Of a stretch of 64,000 bases of DNA, positions 1 to 13,000 are shown in pieces; the first letter of the stretch is position 1; every line of letters begins with the position of its first letter. The stretch comes from Clytia hemisphaerica. Lineage: Eukaryota; Cnidaria; Hydrozoa; Leptothecata; Clytiidae. The position numbers and the translations under genes were made by a program. The stretch is taken from NCBI GenBank assembly GCA_902728285.1, contig CACVBU010000538.1:313599-377598 (forward strand), read 5' to 3'. The notes under the pieces were generated by a model. That model saw nothing but the letters and a program-made list of their open reading frames with translations, ran no database searches and was not told where the DNA came from.

Positions 1-19
1 AAAATTTGCCTTGACCAGG

Positions 20-105
20 GGGTGAATTTGCTCTGTCCGGGGGGTAAAACCCATTGTCCGAGGGGCCAAAAGTCACTTTGTCCGGGGGGTAAATCACTGA
101 AAATT
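20..105. repeat. short degenerate G-rich tandem repeat
   Basis: Three loose copies of a unit built around TGTCCGGGGGGTAAA lie in a row. The open frame across them is low-complexity and looks like a by-product of the repeat. It sits in what should be a downstream intron of PSMB3. Confidence 0.55.
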
Positions 106-647
106 GTTATATCCTCCGCCCCCCATATTCAATTTTTTTTCTGGAAAAGCCCAATTCAAGATCAACATAATAAAAATAGATTATTTCTTCCCCGATCTTT
201 CAAGATAATACACATATAAAAGTCTGTCTCAAAAGTATGTGGACACTTCAGTTTTGGACTTTTTCTCAGCATACATTTATGCTATGTTAGAGAGTTATAC
301 ACCGTTGGAAAGATATTTCCAAGGAGTATAATCTAAAAGATAAAAGATATTTGAAAAATTCAAAAATGAAGAAGAAAAATGAAGATGAAAAAAACGGCCA
401 AAAATCACCAAAAACAGCAAAACTGACCAACTTAGCAGTGCTACAGCACTTTATCTATGAAAGATATGAAAAATCTAAACACAGATATTTGAAATCAACA
501 AGGTTTTAATTTTCTAAATATGCAGGAAGCTTCAGGATGTCAAGAAGCGACCCATCTAAGAAGGGGAAAAGACACCTTTCTATACTCTCTCTCAGTTTCT
601 AGCTAGTGTATGTTTAAAAATAAGCAAACAAGTGTTGCCTAACTTAC

Positions 648-3600
648 ACTGTCTGGATATCCGTTGCCAAGCCAGACAAACCAAGATATAATTTATCACT
701 GATTTGGAAAATCTTTTCAAAATCAAAAGCAACAGTCTGTAATTGAATACCGTATCTCAAATCAGATGCGATAGCGACACAGTCTTTGCCTTTCATTGCC
801 ACTAAGGCTGAACCATTGTAGCTCATAATACTCTGAAAATAAAAAGAAATCAATCAAAATTATTTGAATGCTTAAAATAATATCAATAACGAGAAGCTCA
901 TCCACAGGTTTTCACCCAAGGAACAAGTGTTCAAAATTTCAGCCGAATCTGACCGTTATCAGAGTCTCTATGCTGATCCAATATTTATGACTCGTTATTG
1001 CCTTATGGTCCTTGACTCAGCTCAAGCTCCTGCATGGCTCCCGAAAAATGAGTCTACTAAGTGACGTGCCCTAAATGCCCTCATCTGAAGTGCTTGCGTG
1101 TTTAAGTGCCCTCTGAAATTTGACACGTCCAATGTGCCTAAAAAATCGCACCCTTACAGTGCAGAAAAAAAATTGGAGAAATTCATACCCTCACAGTGCA
1201 TTTGCTCAAATTTTAAATTCTTTTAGAGCAAAATAATCAAGATTTTCGACCAAAAATTTGCAATTTTTCCTAGATTTGCTGAAATTTCCACCCATACAGT
1301 GCATTTATCAAAAATCCACCCTTACAGTGCATTTCTGATATTTTGAAAAACACACCCTTAACCGCCGCACATAACTGTCAGTCAATTTGCCTGAGTGCCC
1401 CCCACCCCGGATTGGTGGTCAGAAAAATAGAACATTGACATGTGTTTGTATTATAAAGGATTTTACTGTTGGTAATGGTAATATGTCAAAATACATCAAC
1501 AAACTTGACATCATTTTTATGATACACTTTTTTAACTGTTTTAAATGTCTACAATACAGCTAGGGATGAAGGAAGTCAGAGAATTTGAACGCAACAAACA
1601 CCACGCAGGTGAAAAAAAGATAACTTTTGAACTTAAGGAATCAATTACATGTATGAAGAAAACAAATACTAGTCTATAATTTTTTTAAATATGGGGCCAT
1701 TCAAAAAGTACGTTCGTCCAAATTTCCCTATTTTCAGACCCCCCCTTGTTCGTCAGCGTTCGTTTTGAAGTACCCCCCCCCCCTTTTTGTACGTTCGTTT
1801 TTATCGTTTTTATCTCAAAATTTTTAAACCCCCCCCCCCACTTTTTCCTTTGAAGATAATTGGAGAATTTAGACAAGGCAAGTTCAAAGAATATGATTTT
1901 AGCGTTATTCTTTAATCTTATCGCACCTTAAAGTTTTTGCTCTCTAATTATCTAATAATTGCTAAACAATTATAACATACACAATTGTTTAGGAGATTAA
2001 CAATTATCTTCGGTTATCGATTCAAAGAAAAAATGTAATTAGGAGATAGATAGAAAAAGATTTTTCATAGACTAAGTTAAAAGTCACGCTTGTGACAAGC
2101 ACTCCCCCCCCCGCAAAAGCGAACGTACACAGATCGACTTGACCCCCTCTCCCCTCCGTTCGCTTTTCGTTTGCTTTTTTGCTGACCCCCTCCCCCCCTC
2201 GGCAACGAACGTACTTTTTGAATGGCCCCTATGAAGAAAAACTATTCACCTGTACAATGCAAAAAACTAGAAGTCCATAATTGCTTTCATCGTCTAATAA
2301 TAAGTCTTTTATGCTTCTGTTTGCACTGTTTTTCTTTGTGTCCTAGTCCTTCTAATCTTACTTGATACAGTAAAAAAGTATTTTTTTCATATCATCAACT
2401 GCTCCTTGGGAAATCTTTGAAATCTGACATTTTTTATAGCTGGTTGACAACTTTTCTTACCCACGTAGACAAAAACCAGCTCCTTAGCTATACGAGTCAT
2501 GTGACCTTTTTCATAATATTTTTTGCTTCGATGGTGTGCTTTAGGTTTAGCTTGACTTGCTGTATTGGACAGTGAAAGGTAAGATATTAACAAATTCTTT
2601 TTGTTATAACTTTTGAAATACTCAACCATTTTGGACAAATGACCCCTTCCTTGGTGGATTTCTCTGAATGTGAGGGCTTTCAAATGAGCCTACAATTATT
2701 TATTTTACTTTAGATCATTTTAAAATTTTGAGTGTCTACCCTAATACAGCCGAGAAACAAGTCACAGATTTTTTACTTTTTACCGTCAACAGTTCTAACT
2801 TCTTGGGACGATTGGTCCAAACAACATGGGACTGTTGATATCTGGCCTTTATTTTCACTTACTGTTATCTCTTTGACAACAAATTTGTTTTGATAACTCC
2901 ACCAAGTTTATCAATCATACTTTCTGTCATAACATGTCACGATAATTTTCACTGATAGCGCACCCTTTTTCACCAAATATGCGTTTCCCGTAATTTTTGT
3001 ATGAAGATTCAAGTAGGACCCTGCCGACGCACCGGACTGTCCGGTGTATTCGTCCGGTGGCAAAAAGTGTCCTTTCGCTACACCGGACGCAATTAGTCCG
3101 GTGTCAGTCCGGTGTTGCATACAGGGAATTTTGGACACCGGACGTTTATAAAACAAAAAATTAAGAAACACCGGACGCACCGGACTAGTCATGCATGTCC
3201 GATATGTTTTGATTGTCCGGTGGGAAAAAATATCCTTCTCCGACACCGGACATCTGACTTCCTTAAGTCCGGTGCAGAAATTGTCCGGTGGTAAAAAAAA
3301 TTCTCATTTTACACCGGACTTTCGCGTGTCCGGTGTTCGTTAAGTCCGGTGCGTCGGCAGGGTCCTATTCAAGTCTACACTGACGATATTCCTAATTGGG
3401 TATGGTTCGAATCGAATGACTTGCCAGGATCGCTTGGCAATTCTTATACATATACACTAGTTTGATTGCTTTTGATTGTGTTCAATTGATTCGGCTTTCG
3501 ATCAATTCGAATCTCTGGGGAGATGAAATGGTTGTGGCAAAATTGCAGGCGTCCGCATTCAGTACGATTCTGTCATCCAAAGGACAGCCACATTTAATCA

Positions 3601-3668
3601 AATATTAATAAGCAAAATATTTGAGACACAGGAATTAACTCTTAATTAAAAGAAAATTTACATACCAT
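648..3668 (-). CDS. PSMB3: Proteasome subunit beta type-3 (PSMB3), 5' part: exons 1-2
   Basis: PSMB3 is a non-catalytic beta subunit of the 20S proteasome core. Coding exon 2 (832 down to 648) encodes [20 protein letters not shown] and runs on through [16 protein letters not shown] and [13 protein letters not shown], a close match to the N-terminus of animal PSMB3. It starts after a pyrimidine-rich acceptor ending TTTTCAG and ends at a GTAAGT donor in phase 2. In the family the protein begins M-S-I-M-S, so exon 1 should supply only the ATG. An ATG followed directly by a GTATGT donor lies at 3668-3666 and fits. Intron 1 (3665-833) holds two MITEs. About 62 of roughly 205 residues are present; the remaining exons must lie left of the window. 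Identity is near certain; the exon 1 position is inferred from the splice signal and phase. Confidence 0.88.
905..960. repeat. dispersed repeat fragment (also at 60745-60795)
   Basis: The stretch containing TTCACCCAAGGAACAA and AATTTCAGCC.AATCTGACC recurs at about 60745-60795, with a weaker trace at 60629-60664. It lies in PSMB3 intron 1. No termini are visible, so the class is unknown. Confidence 0.55.
1085..1380 (+). repeat. dispersed repeat with CCTTACAGTGCATTT motif
   Basis: The motif CACCCTTACAGTGCATTT or a close variant occurs four times in about 200 bp, separated by AT-rich spacers. The reverse complement (GCACTGTAAGGGTCG) is clustered at 10085-10325, and a related CCCCTACGGTGCATTTT lies near 35210. 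It appears to be a mobile repeat family with internal motif iteration. Ends and duplications were not resolved. Confidence 0.55.
1693..2229. mobile_element. MITE with GGGGCCATTC termini
   Basis: The ends are inverted: GGGGCCATTCAAAAAGTACG on the left and its near-perfect complement on the right, with TAT on both sides (1690-1692 and 2230-2232). The interior carries runs of C and further inverted copies of GTTCG. No transposase is encoded. The terminus resembles the GGGGCCATTCA ends remembered for ISL2EU/PIF-type elements in many animals; that assignment is tentative. It lies in PSMB3 intron 1. Confidence 0.75.
3015..3366. mobile_element. hAT-type MITE, copy 1
   Basis: Terminal inverted repeats begin AGGACCCTGCCGACGCACCG, and the element is flanked by a perfect 8-bp duplication ATTCAAGT (3007-3014 and 3367-3374), as expected for hAT transposition. 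The interior is filled with CCGGAC/GTCCGG motifs in both orientations. A second copy lies at 4311-4649. Open frames across it on both strands are repeat artefacts. It sits about 300 bp from PSMB3 exon 1. Confidence 0.92.
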
Positions 3669-4037
3669 GATTGCAGTTTTGGAGTGAAGCAAATTCCTTC
3701 TAAAAATTTAGTATTTGCAAAAAGTTTTTGCGATTTACTGCTTGCTCACGCTCCGCTACTTTATCCGCCGTGTTTGTTATTGACTAGATCATATACGATT
3801 GAGTTCTTCTTGAAAATTACGGAACAGAGAGTAATATAAGAAATACTAATGAAATAAAGCGTTCTGCAAAATACATGTTCTGCTTCTTCACTATACCGTA
3901 ACAGGCAGATAAGCCGATATTTGGCGAGGTTGGAAAGTTGAAAATCTTCAAGTGAAAACCAGATGCATTTTTTTCTTTAGGAGGTGCTGTATTTCTGTTG
4001 AAATTATCGATAATTAGTAATACTACACAATAAGAAG
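3669..4037. promoter_or_regulatory. putative bidirectional promoter between PSMB3 and PIP4K2
   Basis: Only 369 bp separate the divergent ATG codons of PSMB3 (minus) and PIP4K2 (plus). This interval must hold both 5' untranslated regions and probably both core promoters. No convincing TATA box at a fixed distance was seen for either gene. The role is inferred from geometry alone. Confidence 0.6.
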
Positions 4038-7000
4038 ATGGAGGCTATTAAAGATACATTTACAAAATCCAAAAAGAAAAAGGTGAAAGCCGTTCACCAA
4101 AAGGTTAAAGTTTTTAGAGTCCATGATCCAAAGATGGCTGTTTTAATGTGGGGTGTGACACATTCGGTGAGATTTTCTTTTATTACCGGAAACTTTAGAG
4201 GAGAACTACAAATACAAATATAAAACCGTCACAACTGAACTTGAGACATTTAAAGAATTTAGCTAGCCAAAGCTAGCTGCCAAGCTCAGTTTTTCAAATC
4301 CTATTGGTTCAGGACCCGCCCTGCCGACGCACCGGACTGTCTCGGTATTTGTCCGGTGGTAAAAAGTATCCTTTCGCTACACCGGAGGCAATAAGTCCGG
4401 TGTCAGTCCGGTGTTGCATACAGGTAATTTTGGACGCCGGACATTTATGAAACAAAAAATTAAGAAACACCGGACGCACAGGACTGGTGTTTTGATTGTC
4501 CGGTGGAAACAAATATCCTTCTCCGACACCTGACATCCGACTTCTTTAAGTCCGGTGTAGAGATTGTCCGGTGGTAAAAAAATTTCTCATTTTACACCGG
4601 ACTTTCGCGTGTCCGGTGTTCCTTAGGTCCGGTGCATCGGCAGGGTCCTATTGGTCCTTGTCTTTTTATTTCAACTCACAAAAATTTTAGGGACCTGTCA
4701 AATACTGTAAGTTCATAGTCATAGTGGACATCCCAGCCTCATCTTATTCTGACACCCTTCTTTACTTTTATAAGAGTTGGAAATAAAAGGAGGTCAGATC
4801 ATATAGATTGATTTGGTGTTTGCTTTAATAGCGTGGTTAGAGAGGAAAAAATTCAGTCAGTCACACTAGCGTCCCGCCAAAATGCGTAGCAAAGATTAAT
4901 GATGATGCGAAAGTGCTATAATCTTTAACTTGACTTGCAAGCAAAATAATGTGCCGTAAAACTTCTAAAGGGATTCATGAAAAAATAACCTGGCGCTTTT
5001 TAATGAAATTAACATTTACAAAAACAATGAGAAATTGCCAATTGCCATTTGAGCCATAGATGAAAAAATTTGAGCCAAGCCAACCTTAAAAACTAGTTTG
5101 AAGATCAACTTCCCAAGAAAAAGATCTATGGGGGAGAGAAAACCCACCTAGATCCGCGCACCGCAGAATAAGCTATTTCCTGGAAATTTTGCCAGACCTC
5201 AAACAATGGCCCATTTACATGTGCAGAATTATTTTTGCTTTAACGATAATCAAGGCCTAACAAATTGAAGCGCTGTCTCAGGAATTGAATTACAAAATTT
5301 GGTTGGCTGATTGGCTGCTGCACGTTTAGTAATCGGTCATTTTGTTCATAGTGTCCTCCCCCCCCCCTTTATAAAGGGGGGGGAAACCAATTTTCCAATT
5401 TTGAATGGGTGAGGGGGGAAAATGAAAATTTGAATAGTAAAGGGGGGGAAAAAAAGAGGGGGGAAAACATCGATAGTTGGCAAATTTGGTGGGGGGAAGT
5501 ATGAAATCACTTCAACTTTATCTCAGCAACCAAGGTAAGTCCACATGATATCATGTGATTAGATCATGATTGAAAAATTAACCAAATTTTGTTCTATTTT
5601 GTCCAGTTTTGTCTAGTATTCCTTTTGCAGCAAAATTTTACGTTTGTGTCAGGTTGATATTTGAGAAATTTATACGGGTATATGGGGGCAACTGATATTT
5701 TCAGAATTTTCTGGGGGGAAAGCAAAAAAGAGGGGGGAAACTAAAAAACCAAAAAGTCATAGGGGGAAAAAAAAGAGGGGGGAGATTTAAAAAATTCAAG
5801 AATTTGGTGGGGGAACAAACCCTGGAGGACACTATGATTTGTTTCATTTGAACAAGTCTTAATTAATTGTCTTGGGATCTTGAACTTGATTCAGGTAACT
5901 CTCATCATTGTTGTTGCAAATACATCCTGTAAATGACTGATGTGGTTTTTTCTAAAAGCTTGAAAAAATTTGGGGTATTTACGGGACACTTTTACAATAA
6001 TTTTTAGGAACATCTACTAAATTTCATGGAAAAGTAATAAATGTTGTATAAAGGTCATACTTTGACAAATAAAATATCAAAATATCAGATCTCTAGGATC
6101 AATACTTTCAGAGTAATGCTCAAACAAGTCAAAATTGTTCCGTAATTACCCCAGATGACTATATTCCTATCCCTTTGATAAAAGATTTTTCTAGTCACAT
6201 ACAGTCACCTTTAAAATAACACTATCACACACTGTCGTAATCTTAGTATACTAAGACATAAAAGCATCATTATAACATATTTTAACATTCAATAATTCAT
6301 GTATATAACCTTGCAGGGTAACAATGAGAAATGCCCCTAAATTTGTATAGGGATTGCAGCGTAAAGAACGAGTCTACCAGAACAAGCTACTATCTGCTCT
6401 TGATCTACCTGTTGATTGAAATATTTCTATCCCAAATATCTTAGACTGCAGTAAAATCAGGACCTGTACAATTGATTGGAGGTAATATACTAAGAAAGGT
6501 TATAAAAATTTACTCCAACAGAGTCTTCTTCGCTGATCAAATCATCATGCTCTTTTAGCATTCTAAGACATCAATCTCTTTTCAGCATACTATGACATCT
6601 TATCTTAGTATACTGCAACCTAATACAAGTCAAATATTTCTTAGTATATTAAGAGGTTGCAGTACACTCTGTGGTCTTAGTATGCTACAGTTAAACTTGA
6701 CTGCATACTATGTTGAATAAAACTCCAGCATCAAAAAAATGATAAATAAAAAATTAATATACACACTTATAATTACTATACATTAATGTGTTATTGTTTT
6801 AATGCTAGAGTTTTTGATTATTCAACACAACATTCTGACTAGCAAAAGGTCTAATAAACCAGCCGAGGCTGGAAGGTCAGCCAATAGAGCTTAGCTAGAT
6901 AGCTTTAATAAGTGGGTTAACAGATGTAAGAGATGTACTGAAACAGAGTAGACTAATAATGTTGAATAATGTACAAAATGTGAAACATTTGATAACTTGA

Positions 7001-10000
7001 TTTAAGATTATTTAAAACAAGCCTGAGAGCTCCTCCAACCCCCCAAACCCCCACCCGCCACGAGAAGCTCAAAGTATACTTCTCTTTATAGCATTGTAGC
7101 ACTGTTTCTATGACATCAAACAATTAAGCTATAGTTCATTACTGTAAAATAAAAGAGAAACATAGTGTTATTGAACTTTTTGTTAATTTCATTACAGTCA
7201 GTTATGATACATTTTTTCTGTTGGATGTAGACAATATCCATACACTCATTTTGTTTTATAAGCATAACGTTTATAAGCATACTGAAGCTCAAATTTCCAG
7301 TAAAATTAAGCATATGCTAAGCATACCTTGAGGCTCAGCCAAAGAAATTTTTAGAATCATAATTTCCAAAACTTTAGAAAATAACAGAAGAAAGAATCAT
7401 ATATCATATATCATATGGTAAACATTCGAAAACAATAGAATGTCTTCATTTCTCTCAAGATTAAAGAGAGGGGAAAATGCGCGAAAAACTTCCCCCCCCC
7501 CCTTCATATTTTTTTTACCAAGCATAGGGTTAAGCATAGTCGAGGCTCAAAATTGAGCTTTACTTAAGCATAGTGAGCTTCAGCCGAAATTTACCGTATG
7601 CTTATAAAACAAAATGAGTGTATCTGACCAAAGTGTTATGCTAGAAATAAATAAGAAAATTGCCAAAACGTCAGAACCAAATAAAGATATCTACTTTGCA
7701 CTTGAAGCAAAATCACAAAATCTTGAAAAACACAATTTGCATCCAGTCTGCATAAATAAATTTTGTAGTTTAGTACCGTCAAGTTACACAACATGCACAC
7801 AACCATCTTGAAGACTTTGCTGGTCGCAAATGATAATGGAAAGCAAAACTTAAAATTCATAACTTTGCGGGGAAGCTTATTTTCCCCCGTTTTGCTTTAA
7901 ACTCGCTTTTAATTGGTCTATGAGAATTTGGGCGATCGCTTTACTGCCTTGGCGGAATAAACACACAAGCATAATAAATAAATTCAACAGGGCAGCGGAG
8001 TAGCAATTAATTTCAACTGGCAACTGGGAGTCCTCTCTTCTGTGCCAAGCACTGCCAGTGTTTTTTAAACTTTGAAACAATGTTAAATGAAGACCAGATG
8101 GATCTGTTGTTGTGTAACTTGGCGATATAATTCATTAAATTCTAGAAACCATTTTTCATAACTTTCTGCAGTCCGCTTTCTGCAAGTCTGATAAGAGATA
8201 TGTAAACTGTTATCGCCATTCATTCCATTTCCATTATTCGGTCAAAAGTGCGCCAAGGTTAGGAAGGAAAGGTTAGAAAAACACAATCTGCGTCCGGAAC
8301 TGTGTGAAAAATAGTTTGATCAATTTCAACAAGAACTGCATATATTGATATTAATATAATTGATCAAATTCCAAGACCATTTGTCATAATTTTGCAAGTC
8401 CAATAATAGGGATGTGATGTCATCATTTGGTTCCCGTCATCTGACCGACCCTGATTTACGGTCAGCAGGTAGAGTTGGAGTCGGAAAGCTTTTCGCTGCT
8501 TTGCTGGATTTCCACTGCTCCACCTCTGCACGCTCTGTGTTTACAAGTTTTCAATCGAAAGTAGCAAGCACATGCTAATGGAGAGCAAACCGGAAAACCA
8601 GTTTATCCCGGTTTCTCAATTTCTTACTTTGGATCAGTCACCACAACGGATCCCTTTTCAACAAGATGTAGCTGCTTCTTAAAAGAAAAAATATTTTCAA
8701 CCGATGAACGAACGACCCCCACTTTTAAAGTAGAACGACGGGAACCCAAACAATTTTTTGAGATTCGCCTTATGTCCAAAAAAGCACAATTGCATCCAGT
8801 ATTTCTCAAATTTAGACAGTAGCTGTACTTTTGTAACTTTATCAAATTCCAATAACATTATAACACCACCAATCCCACCTAGAGGCAAACAAGAAAAATA
8901 GTTTTTATTGCCAANNNNNNNNNNNNNNNNNNNNNNNNNNNNNNNNNNNNNNNNNNNNNNNNNNNNNNNNNNNNNNNNNNNNNNNNNNNNNNNNNNNNNN
9001 NNNNNNNNNNNNNNNNNNNNNNNNNNNNNNNNNNNNNNNNNNNNNNNNNNNNNNNNNNNNNNNNNNNNNNNNNNNNNNNNNNNNNNNNNNNNNNNNNNNN
9101 NNNNNNNNNNNNNNNNNNNNNNNNNNNNNNNNNNNNNNNNNNNNNNNNNNNNNNNNNNNNNNNNNNNNNNNNNNNNNNNNNNNNNNNNNNNNNNNNNNNN
9201 NNNNNNNNNNNNNNNNNNNNNNNNNNNNNNNNNNNNNNNNNNNNNNNNNNNNNNNNNNNNNNNNNNNNNNNNNNNNNNNNNNNNNNNNNNNNNNNNNNNN
9301 NNNNNNNNNNNNNNNNNNNNNNNNNNNNNNNNNNNNNNNNNNNNNNNNNNNNNNNNNNNNNNNNNNNNNNNNNNNNNNNNNNNNNNNNNNNNNNNNNNNN
9401 NNNNNNNNNNNNNNNNNNNNNNNNNNNNNNNNNNNNNNNNNNNNNNNNNNNNNNNNNNNNNNNNNNNNNNNNNNNNNNNNNNNNNNNNNNNNNNNNNNNN
9501 NNNNNNNNNATATCACATAAGTTAAGCTTGTATTATGAAGATTTCCCAGACTGGCAACAATCTTAAGCTTGACATCCATATGAAAATGAAGATTTCTATC
9601 TACTCCACCTAAAATTTATATTTTCGGAAACTTTGAACCTGGCTGATTTCAAATCATTGCATGAAACTAAGAGAGATATTGTCAATTTTTTTTGGAAATA
9701 CAGTCTATTCAGAATTTTGTCAATTTTCAATGTTCAAAGCCAAATTTTGGTCTAAAAATAATGGAACCAAAAATTTGAAGAAAGAAAGCCATATGTGAAA
9801 ATATTTTTTGAAGTTATGCTGAACTTTGCCTTGATCAGGTAACAATATTACTTTCATGTAACATCATGTTGCCTTTTTTCCAACTTGATTTTGTAGGTAC
9901 AAATTCTTTTTTCCTTTATTAAAAATGAAAGAAATTAAAACTGATTAAAAATAAAAATGCCATTTTTTTAGCGGCTGGTCATTTAGGAGCAGAGGGAGGG

Positions 10001-13000
10001 GGTTCATACTAAATCTCAGTCGTCATGTTGTTTAGTCTGGGGAGGCACTCAAGGTAAGTGACCTACCGTTGTGCAACCAGTGCGTTTTCAGGCCTCCAAG
10101 TGCACTGTAAGGGTCGAAATGAGTAAAGATGAGAGATGCGCTTTATAAAGGGTTAATAAATAGCCTTGGCAAAGTTTTTTGGGCAAAATTTCAGATATGA
10201 TCTAACATTTTTTGCCTAAAAAAAATGGACAAAAATTTTCCAGAAAATGCACTGTAGTAAGGGTCGTTTTTTGCCTAGATTTACTCAAATTTGGCTAAAT
10301 TTTCTGTGCTGTAAGGGTCCGATTTACGGCCAAATCTTGGGTTGCACACAGTTCACTTTTTGATGTCTATTTAAAGATGTACAAAAAATCAAGATTATAT
10401 CCTATGTTCTCAGAAAATGTACATATTTTTTCAGGTGTCGCAATTGTCTCATGTCCCACAACAAGTTATGTTGCTCAAAGACGACTTCAAAGCATACAGC
10501 AAAATCAAGATAGATAACCATTTTTATAACAAGTAAGTTCGAATTTGTAAGTTTTTATATTCATACGAATACCTGCCCTTTTAATTATTGTAGACTTTCT
10601 GAAACTTAAAGGTTTTATTTTTAAATAAGAGTGATATCGTTTGCTTACTCTTCAATTTTAATTTACAAGCTTTTTGATATTGAATTGACACGGATTTTGA
10701 GCAAGATTGGTCAGAAAGAGGAAAAGAAAAACATTTTTTTGCTCATATCAGAATAATAGGCAGACTCTGACCTGGTATGAAACATGTGCCTGATATGAAA
10801 CGGGAATGCTTATGTAAAAATAAAACCTTTGAATCAAATCGCAATTTAGGAATTTGCTATAATAGCCTGTACCAGAACATTTTCAAATTTGTGACAGAAT
10901 AGCTTGGCACTGTTTTAGATCAGCGTGTGGTGCTTTTTATCCAACCTTCTAGCGAATGGTCCGTGGTTTGACTCGCGTTCTTTTCTTTTGTGTTGAAATA
11001 AAAGCTCAATCGATTTAGTCGTCACAAGACCTGAATTTCCAGATCTTAAGTCATAATTGCTTTCTTGGCGTTATTATTGTTAATGATTATGAATTTTTCT
11101 TATTCTAATTTCTTTCAAATAATTGATGTGGTTATAACTAGCTCATTAAAAAAGTGATATAGTCATTTTAAACTTATGATTCATTGAGAATGATCAAGCC
11201 TAGTTTTATGGAAACTCAGTCACAGATTCATTTTGTTAATCTAAAACTATTTTCTTCATGAATGTGTCACAAGGCTGGCCGTTCAGAGTATGCCTTCTCT
11301 TGTTTCTGACTCAATGTTTTGATAATTGAGGTTCATACTTTTGACGAAAAATGTAAAAGTATTTCCCTAACCTTTCTGCTTTCCCTTGGTCGCTTTTTTA
11401 CTAACGGAACACGTTTTTGTGTTTTCATAACGTTAACACTATCTTTTATCTCGACTGAAATGTTTGCTTTCTAAATTCTTAGAAATGAGGTTGTTTTTTG
11501 AAAAAATATGTTTGTCAGAAAGGGATTTTCCAGTTGTACAGTTTTGTTTTTTTCCACGAGGAAAATGATAAAAAAACCTATCGAAATTGTGACAGGATTA
11601 GAAATTGAATTTGAAAGATATGAAAAATGAGTGAAAAGTAACGAATATCAATAATGAATTGGATATGACATATTATTTCCCACCAATAGAATCGGCCCAA
11701 AATTTGAATAGCAAGTCAATGAGATTTGCTTATTTCGAGAAGAAGTATTTAAATTATTTATCAACATTAAGGCAAATTCTCTATATACATTTTATTTTAA
11801 GGTTCAATATCGATTTCTGTTATGATAAAGGTTTAAAGCATTTGAAGAAAAACATCAGAATTGAAAACCCCAAAACGCTTAAGTCGACGAAACGAACTTC
11901 ACATCAATATTATTGTGATAAAGATTAAGAATCATTATTAGCAAAAGCCTTGTACAATCTTTTATAAGAAAAAATCGATTCTTTGTGATTTGGCTGTCAA
12001 AATTAAGGTACTCTCATCCAAATCTTACTACTTGACCCAAAAATGCTTGAATTTCAGCAATTGCAGTATCAGCATTCTTCTTAAAAAATTATTTTTTAGT
12101 CTTAGTTATTCTTTTGAAGATTTTGAGCCTCACTCTTTCTTAAAAATATGAAATTGTTCTGATAAAAAAATGTTAATTATTTTAATAAGTTTTCACAAGT
12201 AAAAATTCCAGACAGGTTATAAAAATTGACCTGTCAAATAATGTCTATTACAATGTCGTGTATGAAAACATAATCCTATTATTCGAAATAACATGTCTGT
12301 CATCTTATACGCCTTGCATCTGAACTCTCCCTTGTATTACTGTCTGAAAACAAGAACTATCATAAAATATTTTTTAAACATCCCTTTTCTTAGCTCCAAG
12401 CAACTCTTTTCAAGTTTTTCCGTTTTTCGTGAAAGAAAATTGTTTCTTTGGTCCATCACCGCCATCACCAAAGAAGCTAGGACAAATAAGATAATCTCAG
12501 TCTCAGCTTTCAGAATTTACCAAGAAAATGCTTTTTTTAGCCCCTTTGAGGCTAATAAGTACATTTTCTGATCATTTAATTTTTTAGATTGCGGGGCTTA
12601 GCCAAAGCTTTGCTCCTATTGTCTTTTAGGACTTGCGATGGACTGTAATTTTTTGCCATGAATTAGCGTGGAGCAAAATATTGTATTGTCCATTATCGGA
12701 AATCTCTACTCTTACCCCACATTCGTAAACCTTTTTGAAATCTCAAAGAAGAATATACTCTTATAAAACAATTAGAGTATTAATGATTAAAATTATACTT
12801 GTTTCAATTTCCCTCTACTGTTTTTAATGTGTTTTCTTTGTAGAGAACACATGCCTGGTCACTTCAAATTCAAAGAATATATGCCGTTAGTTTTCCGGAA
12901 CCTAAGGGAACGATTTGCAATCGATGAAAAGTTATATGCAGTAAGTACAACATAATATACTCCTCATGACATCGTGATTTTAGGGCTGCTCGGTTTTCTG

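Noticed and set aside
2911-3294. Open frames on both strands at 2911-3246 and 3112-3294, and 4309-4536
   Set aside because: They are translations of the CCGGAC/GTCCGG-rich hAT MITEs; the proteins are Arg/Cys/His-rich repeats and differ between copies.
6228-6720. CRISPR-like or operator array from repeated palindromes
   Set aside because: Spacing and sequence are irregular and the DNA is eukaryotic; more likely decayed transposon repeats.
8905-9579. Frames of more than 200 codons across 8905-9579
   Set aside because: They run through the N gap.
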